A stretch of 48,120 nt of DNA from positions 1-48,120 of the forward strand of contig MGVS01000012.1 in assembly GCA_001800605.1 (NCBI GenBank). Direction: 5' to 3'. The notes below the pieces were generated by a model that ran no database searches, was not told where the DNA came from, and saw only the letters and a list, made by a program, of their open reading frames with translations. Positions 42,981 to 48,120 of this stretch are shown here, one piece after another. The position numbers and the translations under genes were made by a program. This DNA comes from Elusimicrobia bacterium RIFOXYD2_FULL_34_15 (lineage in GTDB: Bacteria > Elusimicrobiota > UBA8919). Position 1 is the first letter of the stretch; each line of letters begins with the position of its first letter.

Positions 42981-43732
42981 ACAACATAATTCCGATAATA
43001 AAATATACAGTCAAAGAAAATATCAGGCACAAAATATTTTATGTTCTTGTGCTTTTTGCAGTTGCTATTATTGGTGCGGACATACTTTTCGGAGTACTTG
43101 CCGGTGACGAACAGGTCCGGCTTCTGCTGGATGTCGGTTTAGGGGCAATTGAAGTCTTTGGACTTTTGGTTTCCATATTTGTTGCGGTAACATTAATACT
43201 CGAAGAAGTTGAATCAAAAACCATATACCTTCTCTTATCCAGGCCGCTGCGGCGTATAGATTATATATTGGGCAGATATTTTGGAATGATATTAACCGTA
43301 ATCATCGGACTTGTAATAATGGTTGTATTACATCTAACTTTTTTAATTATAATCGGCTGGGATGTTCAATTAGTATATTTTATAGCGGTATTTGGAATAA
43401 TATTGAAAATAATATTAATTTCAACTGTTGCCCTTTTCTTCTCGCTTTTTTCTACATCTGCAGTTGCATCAATTGTATTTACTATATTTTTCTGGATATT
43501 GGGACACTTTGGCACTGAACTTAAATTTCTATCTTCAAAAATTACCAATATATTTTTAAAAATACTTCTAAAAATATTTTTCTATATCACACCAAACTTT
43601 CAATTTATGAATTTCAGGGACCGTTTAGACATGGGCAGTTTTTCTTTAACAATGCCGGTAATTTATACCGTTGTCTATTCCGGTGTATGCATTATATTGT
43701 GTTCAATTCTTTTCTCAAGAAAAGAATTTTAA
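42977..43732 (+). CDS. ABC-2 type transporter permease
   Basis: 251 residues with about six membrane helices (for example ILTVIIGLVIMVVLHLTFLI). The EEVESKTIYLLLSRPLRRIDYILGR segment is the coupling-helix region of NosY/ABC-2 permeases. It forms the exporter with the preceding ATPase; the cargo is unknown. Confidence 0.9.
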   Translation: MNNIIPIIKYTVKENIRHKIFYVLVLFAVAIIGADILFGVLAGDEQVRLLLDVGLGAIEVFGLLVSIFVAVTLILEEVESKTIYLLLSRPLRRIDYILGRYFGMILTVIIGLVIMVVLHLTFLIIIGWDVQLVYFIAVFGIILKIILISTVALFFSLFSTSAVASIVFTIFFWILGHFGTELKFLSSKITNIFLKILLKIFFYITPNFQFMNFRDRLDMGSFSLTMPVIYTVVYSGVCIILCSILFSRKEF

Positions 43733-43764
43733 TTCACAGTATTAAAAAAAAGGAGGTGAAAAAA

Positions 43765-43947
43765 ATGGCTGATACATTAGTAGTTGTCTCTAAGATTAAA
43801 AAAATGGGCAAAGAAGCTGGCTTAAGAACCGGCAAAGACTACATTGAAGCATTATCTGTTAAGGTTGACGGCATAATAAAAGCATCAATCGAAAAAGTAA
43901 AAGCAGAAGGCAAAAAGAAAACAGTTGGCGCAGAAGATTTAGCATAA
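43765..43947 (+). CDS. Predicted bacterial histone-fold protein
   Basis: 60 residues, highly basic. MADTLVVVSKIKKMGKEAGL is followed by a long central helix (DYIEALSVKVDGIIKASIEK) and ends KAEGKKKTVGAEDL. Helix-turn-long helix-turn with a basic K-K-K-T-V turn and a final A-x-D-L matches the minimal histone fold of Bdellovibrio Bd0055-like bacterial histones, which bind DNA as dimers. The ATG at 43765 has AGGAGGTG seven bases upstream, the strongest ribosome binding site in the window, implying high expression. A longer frame from 43687 overlaps the permease and is rejected. A family A hairpin 17 bases after the stop could act as a terminator. Confidence 0.8.
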   Translation: MADTLVVVSKIKKMGKEAGLRTGKDYIEALSVKVDGIIKASIEKVKAEGKKKTVGAEDLA

Positions 43948-43963
43948 TAAAATAAATGATATA

Positions 43964-44014
43964 CCCGTTAGAGAATTCTACTGACAAAATCAGTGGCATA
44001 ATTCTCTAACGGGG
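43964..44014. repeat. Short family A derivative (copy 4)
   Basis: 51 bp: CCCGTTAGAGAATT and AATTCTCTAACGGG are perfect inverted arms, with an inner ACTGA/TCAGT stem. It keeps the ends of the 123-bp elements but lost the middle. It lies just behind the histone gene and may terminate its transcript. Confidence 0.8.
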
Positions 44015-44021
44015 TAGTTAA

Positions 44022-44384
44022 GACGTCATTGCGAGAGCCAATTTATTGGCTCGTGGCAATCAATCCAGTCTGTGAAGTCATTCCCGAGCCTGCCTGCTGG
44101 TAGGCAGGCGAAGTTATCGGGAATCCAGAAGTTTTTAAGTTTTGAATTGTCTTTCGGGTCCCCTTATGGCTGCCAATGAGACTGAAGTTGTAGCTGCAGA
44201 GCATAGCTCTGCTTATCTTGACCTGATGTCATTCTGAACGGAGTGAAGAATCTGGTATTTTATTTCCCTCATTCTCGAAGGTTCTAATCTGGAATCCAAA
44301 AGCAGTTGATTCTTTGAATGTTTTCAATAATTTTCAATCTGTGTAATCGGTGTTTAAAATCTGTGTAATCAGGTAATAAAATTT
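44022..44384. repeat. Repeat-filled gap after the histone gene
   Basis: No gene in this stretch. It contains the GTCATTGCGA unit with hairpin GAGCCAAT/ATTGGCTC (44025-44060); ATTCCCGA/TCGGGAAT (44080-44124) enclosing CCTGCCTGCTGGTAGGCAGG; CCCCTTATGGCTGCCAATGA (44161-44180); GTCATTCTGAACGGAGTGAA (from 44229); and two family B 13-mers, AATCTGTGTAATC, at 44336-44348 and 44358-44370, 14 bases before the next gene. Confidence 0.65.
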
Positions 44385-45437
44385 ATGATCTGTACTCTAT
44401 TATACCCATTTGATATGGGTTTGGACTTGGATTTAAAAAAAGAAGGCACAAACTCTTTTTTCAAGGTATTACACCACGAAAAAGCAGCTTCCTTAACTTT
44501 TTTTGACAAGCATTATCACAATATTGATATTGAAACACGGATATACAAATTCGGTTGCGGGCTTATCTCAATATCTTTTCCGATCGATAAGAACCTTCAG
44601 GCATGCACCCAAATATCTTCTTTATCTTCACAAATAAAAATCGACGGAGCCGAATTAGTTACTTACTGTAAAAGTTTAGCAAGCAAAACCATAAATGAAG
44701 TACAGCAAATCTCAACACATAAATATGAGAAAAAACTTGAAGAAGTAGAAATATTCCCCGTTTTTATAATGGAAAAATTAGCTACTTCAGCGGATGCGTA
44801 CATAACAAAAAATCTTAAAACGCTTTATGGCATAGTATCTTCGGAAACCAACTATGAAAAACTTTCAGAATTTGTTCTTCAGCAGGAACCGCTAGCCAAC
44901 TATGGTTATTACGAAGACGAAATAATCTTAATAAAAAAGTTTGGTGCATTTATTTCTTCCGAAGAATCTGATACAATAGTTGATGTAATAAGATTATCCC
45001 TGGTGCAGTGGTGGGTATTGAAATCCTACGACTTTATATTGGAAATGGAACTCGATGAAGCACAACAGCATATTGCAGACATCCCGTCGGGTTTTAAAAT
45101 ACTTAGAACTTTTACGCAATATAACAAATTCAGCAAGGACTCTTTAGATTTTAACAGAGATAAACTGGAAATAATATCCAGCATTCACACAAGCATAACT
45201 GAAATTGAAAATGACTGGCACTTAAAAACGCTTTACACAAATATAAACAAAATCTTCGATACTGACGAGCTTTACAAATGGGTAGAAACCAAAATAACAA
45301 GAATCGAAGATTCATATGAGAACGCAAGAGACTTCTTATCCACAAACTTTTTTATACTATTAGATATAATATTTTTCTTATCTCTTGTGTGGTCTATATT
45401 TGATACATGGTTGTTGTGGAAAATATCCGCAAAATAA
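44385..45437 (+). CDS. Unrecognised protein with C-terminal membrane anchor
   Basis: 350 residues. The first 310 look soluble and largely helical after residue 120; a hydrophobic pair of segments at about 324-346 (FFILLDIIFFLSLVWSIFDT) ends the chain. The general layout (soluble body, helical region before a C-terminal anchor) recalls RMND1/DUF155 proteins, but I see no decisive motif. No ribosome binding site is evident before the ATG at 44385, which lies behind family B 13-mers. Another ATG at residue 11 is possible. Confidence 0.7.
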   Translation: MICTLLYPFDMGLDLDLKKEGTNSFFKVLHHEKAASLTFFDKHYHNIDIETRIYKFGCGLISISFPIDKNLQACTQISSLSSQIKIDGAELVTYCKSLASKTINEVQQISTHKYEKKLEEVEIFPVFIMEKLATSADAYITKNLKTLYGIVSSETNYEKLSEFVLQQEPLANYGYYEDEIILIKKFGAFISSEESDTIVDVIRLSLVQWWVLKSYDFILEMELDEAQQHIADIPSGFKILRTFTQYNKFSKDSLDFNRDKLEIISSIHTSITEIENDWHLKTLYTNINKIFDTDELYKWVETKITRIEDSYENARDFLSTNFFILLDIIFFLSLVWSIFDTWLLWKISAK

Positions 45438-45445
45438 TTAAAAAC

Positions 45446-45576
45446 GATTACACAGATTAAAAGGCAGATTACACACCTGCCTGCCGGCAGGCAGGGATTC
45501 TATTAAAAAGATTTGGTTCTAATCAGTGTAATCGGTGTTAAAAATCAGTTTAATCAGATATAATTCTAATTATATC
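45446..45576. repeat. Palindromic repeat family B copy with nested GC palindrome
   Basis: GATTACACAGATT, then GATTACAC split by CCTGCCTGCCGGCAGGCAGG (45476-45495), then AATCAGTGTAATC and AATCAGTTTAATC, then hairpin GATATAATT/AATTATATC (45557-45576). The AGGAGG ribosome binding site of exbB starts at the very next base (45577). Confidence 0.82.
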
Positions 45577-45589
45577 AGGAGGCGTAACA

Positions 45590-46210
45590 ATGTTCGAATC
45601 ATTAAATATCCTGCAGTTAATAACCAAAGGCGGTTATACAATAGTTGTATTATTAATATGTTCTATAATATCCGTTGCGATCAGCATTGAAAAAATGATG
45701 ATGTTTTCTAAAATAAAACCGTATTCTAAAAAAGAAATAGACAACATAAAATCCGCTGTAAACGCAGGCGATATAAAAAGGGCAAAAGAAATATCTGAAA
45801 GCAGCAACACTTTAATATGCGAAGTAATAAACGAAGCGTTAAAAAATACACACGGTATTGCAGTAAAAGAAGCTATATCAAGAAAAATTTCACAACAAAT
45901 ATTAAAATTTGAGAAACATCTTTCAGCAGTCGGGACAATCGGTGCCATAACCCCGTTTATCGGACTGCTTGGAACCGTCATAGGAATAATGAAAGCATTC
46001 CACGATTTAGGAAAATACGGAGTAGGCAACCCGTCAATAGTCTCTGCCGGAATCGCCGAAGCGCTGGTTGCAACCGCAGCCGGATTGCTTGTTGCAATTC
46101 CTTCGGTAATGTTATACAATTATTTTTCTAAGAGAATAAACAATTTAGAAAGCGAAATAGAAAATCTTACACTCGAAATTCTCAGTCCGGTGATATATGG
46201 CGATAAGTAA
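45590..46210 (+). CDS. exbB: MotA/TolQ/ExbB proton channel protein
   Basis: 206 residues with three membrane helices (about 15-35, 110-135, 155-180). The second and third carry the conserved GTIGAITPFIGLLGTVIGIM and GIAEALVATAAGLLVAIPSV segments. With ExbD it uses proton motive force to drive TonB or Tol-type work at the outer membrane. AGGAGG is seven bases before the ATG. It overlaps exbD by 14 bases. No tonB or tolA is in the window. Confidence 0.92.
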   Translation: MFESLNILQLITKGGYTIVVLLICSIISVAISIEKMMMFSKIKPYSKKEIDNIKSAVNAGDIKRAKEISESSNTLICEVINEALKNTHGIAVKEAISRKISQQILKFEKHLSAVGTIGAITPFIGLLGTVIGIMKAFHDLGKYGVGNPSIVSAGIAEALVATAAGLLVAIPSVMLYNYFSKRINNLESEIENLTLEILSPVIYGDK

Positions 46211-46628
46211 TCATAACTCCAAAAAAATAATGTCGGAAATCAACATCACACCGTTTACAGATGTTGTACTCGTGTTATTAATAATATTCATGGTAACAAC
46301 ACCCCTTATAATGCAGGCGGGAATACCTATAAAACTGCCAAAAACGCAGACGGTACAAGATGTTTCTGATTCCGGATTAACAATAACAATCACAAGCGAT
46401 AACAAAATATATTTTGGTGACGTTGAAATGAACAGAAACCATCTAGAAAATGCACTAAAAAACAGGGTATTAAACGATCCCAACATTCTGGTAATAATAA
46501 AAGCGGATAAAACCGCATATCATGGTCAGGTTGTAGAAATACTTGATCTTACAAAATCAATTGGTGTAAAACGGCTTGCAATAGCAACAGAAGCAAAAGG
46601 TCCGCAAGAACTAAAAGAAAAAAATTGA
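46197..46628 (+). CDS. exbD: Biopolymer transport protein ExbD/TolR
   Basis: 143 residues. One membrane helix with the essential Asp: INITPFTDVVLVLLIIFMV near residues 15-33; then a periplasmic domain (VIIKADKTAYHGQVVEILDL). Partner of the preceding ExbB. The assignment ExbD versus TolR cannot be settled. Its stop overlaps a hairpin, GAAGC...GCTTC (46627-46649), that may end transcription. Confidence 0.92.
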   Translation: MAISNHNSKKIMSEINITPFTDVVLVLLIIFMVTTPLIMQAGIPIKLPKTQTVQDVSDSGLTITITSDNKIYFGDVEMNRNHLENALKNRVLNDPNILVIIKADKTAYHGQVVEILDLTKSIGVKRLAIATEAKGPQELKEKN

Positions 46629-46785
46629 AGCTACATAAGTTTATGCTTCATTAGTCTCTATAAAGCTTCGGAGCGGAAATCCGCCGTAGCGAAAATAGGG
46701 CAATAAATCCACGTATTTAAATACGGTGGTGTTTCGCGAAGGCGGAATAAATCAATCGACTCCAAAATGATTTAGGGAGTAGAAA
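46627..46785 (+). promoter_or_regulatory. Nested palindromic leader before a receiver gene
   Basis: After the first hairpin, four nested pairings are visible: GGAG 46670-46673 with CTCC 46760-46763; TCCGCC 46680-46685 with GGCGGA 46741-46746; GCGAAA 46689-46694 with TTTCGC 46732-46737; and the inner hairpin CCACGTATTT/AAATACGGTGG (46709-46729). It could be an RNA leader or a REP-type repeat. Confidence 0.45.
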
Positions 46786-47148
46786 ATGAAAATACTTGTT
46801 GTTGATGATGACGCAGAAACAAGAGAAATTTTAAAAGTTTTTTTGGAATCTGAAGGGTATCATGTATTTCTGCTTGATAAAGGCGAAGCAGTAGTAAAAA
46901 AAATAGCAAGCGAAACATATTCGCTTCTTCTACTAGACATTAAATTACCGGATGCAGACGGAGTAGAAATACTCAAAAAAGTCCATAAAATTGATGCTGA
47001 ACTTCCTGTAATGATGATAACCGGTTATAAAGATGCCGAAAAAGTAATAGAAGCGTTCAGGGAAGGTGCAGTTGACTGCATATTAAAACCATTCAACTTT
47101 GAATATCTAAGAACTAAAATAGTAAGTGAAGCAAGAAAATACGTATAA
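46786..47148 (+). CDS. Single-domain response regulator (receiver)
   Basis: 120 residues. VVDDDAET at the start, phosphoacceptor D51 in LLLDIKLPDADG, and K in LKPFNF near residue 102. No output domain. Differs from the receiver at 28961. The GGGAG site lies before the ATG. It stands between exbD and the MTA phosphorylase gene, without a kinase nearby. Confidence 0.92.
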   Translation: MKILVVDDDAETREILKVFLESEGYHVFLLDKGEAVVKKIASETYSLLLLDIKLPDADGVEILKKVHKIDAELPVMMITGYKDAEKVIEAFREGAVDCILKPFNFEYLRTKIVSEARKYV

Positions 47149-47173
47149 ACAACAAAAAGGGGGACAAACATAA

Positions 47174-48034
47174 ATGATAGATGCAAAAATCGGAATAATC
47201 GGCGGCAGTGGAGTATACGAAATAGAAGGCGCAAAATTTATAAAAGAAATCAAAATAAGAACTCCGTTTGGTGAGCCCTCAGACGCCGTAAAAATAATTG
47301 AAATAGACGGAACACGGGTAGCATTCCTGCCAAGACACGGTATCGGGCACAGATATTCTCCTGCGGAAGTTAACTATCGTGCCAACATATATGTACTTAA
47401 GAAAATCGGCATAGAAAAAATATTAGCAGTATCTGCCTGCGGTTCTCTTAAAGAAGAAATCAAACCGAGAGATTTTGTCATACCCGACCAGATATACGAT
47501 AGAACAAAATCAAGGCCTTCCACATTCTTTGACAGAGGTGTAGTTGTTCACATTGGTTTTGCCCACCCATACTGCCAGGAACTAAGCAAAGTATTATACG
47601 AAACTACAAAATCCTTAAACTTTCCGGTTCACAACGGCGGTACATATGTCTGTATTGATGGTCCACAATTTTCTTCCAAAGCAGAATCAAAAGTCTACCG
47701 TTCACTTGGTTTTTCCATAATAGGAATGACCGGCATTCCCGAAGCGAAACTTGCCCGTGAAGCTGAAATGTGTTACGCTTCAATAGGTCTTGCAACCGAC
47801 TATGATGTCTGGAAAGAAGGCGAAGAAGTCACGGTAGACAAAGTAATCGAAAACATGCACATATTAACTACCAACGTCAAAAAAGTAATAAAAAGTGTAA
47901 TAACAAAAATAGACCATTGCACTAAATGTACTTGCAAAGATGCGCTTAAATATGCAATAATGACCAGTCCAAAAGCAATTAGCATGACAACCAAAAAAAG
48001 ATTGGAATTACTAATCGGCAAATACGTAAAATAA
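47174..48034 (+). CDS. mtnP: S-methyl-5'-thioadenosine phosphorylase
   Basis: A 286-residue trimeric purine nucleoside phosphorylase-family enzyme that splits methylthioadenosine into adenine and methylthioribose 1-phosphate. GIIGGSGVY at the N-terminus and FLPRHGIGHRYSPAEVNYRAN bind phosphate and substrate. IGMTGIPEAKLAREAEMCYA and LATDYDVW near 190-215 are the MTAP signature. AGGGGGAC lies before the ATG. The C-terminus has a CTKCTC cluster. Confidence 0.94.
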   Translation: MIDAKIGIIGGSGVYEIEGAKFIKEIKIRTPFGEPSDAVKIIEIDGTRVAFLPRHGIGHRYSPAEVNYRANIYVLKKIGIEKILAVSACGSLKEEIKPRDFVIPDQIYDRTKSRPSTFFDRGVVVHIGFAHPYCQELSKVLYETTKSLNFPVHNGGTYVCIDGPQFSSKAESKVYRSLGFSIIGMTGIPEAKLAREAEMCYASIGLATDYDVWKEGEEVTVDKVIENMHILTTNVKKVIKSVITKIDHCTKCTCKDALKYAIMTSPKAISMTTKKRLELLIGKYVK

Positions 48035-48050
48035 TTTGTCATCTATGGAA

Positions 48051-48109
48051 AAGCATGTCAAGAAGAAAATAGTATCCTCTGTCAAAAATCAGCATCTTTT
48101 GACATGCTT
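48051..48109. repeat. Inverted repeat at the window end
   Basis: AAGCATGTCAA (48051-48061) and TTGACATGCTT (48099-48109), 37 bp apart, after the mtnP stop. It may be a terminator stem or another repeat family; the region continues past the window. Confidence 0.5.
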
Positions 48110-48120
48110 CCTTCCTATTA

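Noticed and set aside
43687-43764. N-terminal extension of the histone-fold protein
   Set aside because: It overlaps the permease in another frame; AGGAGGTG fixes the start at 43765.
44385-45437. Firm assignment to RMND1/DUF155
   Set aside because: Only the general layout matches; no diagnostic motif could be confirmed by eye.
46660-46770. c-di-GMP (GEMM) or other known riboswitch before the receiver gene
   Set aside because: AGGGCAATAAA is superficially similar, but the conserved GEMM receptor and P1 features are absent.

Overview
The window is AT-rich chromosomal DNA from a Gram-negative bacterium. An outer membrane is indicated by a C-terminal-aromatic beta-barrel protein, an AMIN-type cell-wall amidase and an ExbB/ExbD pair. 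A ferredoxin-dependent 2-oxoacid oxidoreductase and the [NiFe]-hydrogenase maturation proteins HypA and HypF suggest an anaerobe. Two PilB-type ATPases, c-di-GMP-related proteins, a PEGA-domain kinase-like protein and a predicted bacterial histone would fit an uncultivated lineage such as Elusimicrobiota, Omnitrophota or a neighbouring candidate phylum. That placement is inference and low confidence; no rRNA is present.

Layout: (1) 1-980 is an accessory scar: the last codons of an IS30-family transposase, a possible papain-like-fold orphan, and a fragment of a YhcG/DUF1016 nuclease gene. (2) 983-7668 holds bioY, an ATP-cone/uridine-kinase-like protein, a cupin, a four-subunit VorB-type 2-oxoacid:ferredoxin oxidoreductase with a trailing GNAT gene, and a NUDIX hydrolase. 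(3) 7847-16223 is a dense biosynthetic run: a small membrane protein, pmbA-like, aroE, aroC, an amidase, murI, then queD-queC-queE-queF, which takes 7,8-dihydroneopterin triphosphate to preQ1. (4) 16345-29350 is a surface/c-di-GMP block: an outer-membrane barrel with a helix-hairpin-helix region, a double PilZ protein, a TPR protein, a membrane kinase-like protein with seven PEGA repeats, two different PilB/GspE ATPases, a GAF-HD-GYP protein and a receiver protein. (5) 29353-35831 carries nadA, a DUF3786-like gene, nadB, hypA and hypF. (6) 35949-40862 has tRNA-Lys(CTT), tRNA-Leu(TAG), tig, clpP and lon, with no clpX between. (7) 41026-48034 holds a class V aminotransferase, an ABC exporter pair, the histone-fold protein, an unrecognised membrane-anchored protein, exbB/exbD, a lone receiver and an MTA phosphorylase.

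The most striking non-coding property is the density of dispersed short palindromic repeats. At least five families fill almost every larger intergenic gap, nest inside one another, supply stop codons (queF, the NUDIX gene), lie directly against ribosome binding sites, and in two genes (queD, hypF) appear as coding sequence. They also produce false upstream start codons for several genes. Recurrent promoter-like sites have the form TTGACA-17 bp-TAAAAT.

The best candidate for a little-described system is the 18.5-29.4 kb block, which combines several predicted c-di-GMP-binding or degrading modules with a likely pseudokinase and two divergent pilus/secretion ATPases.
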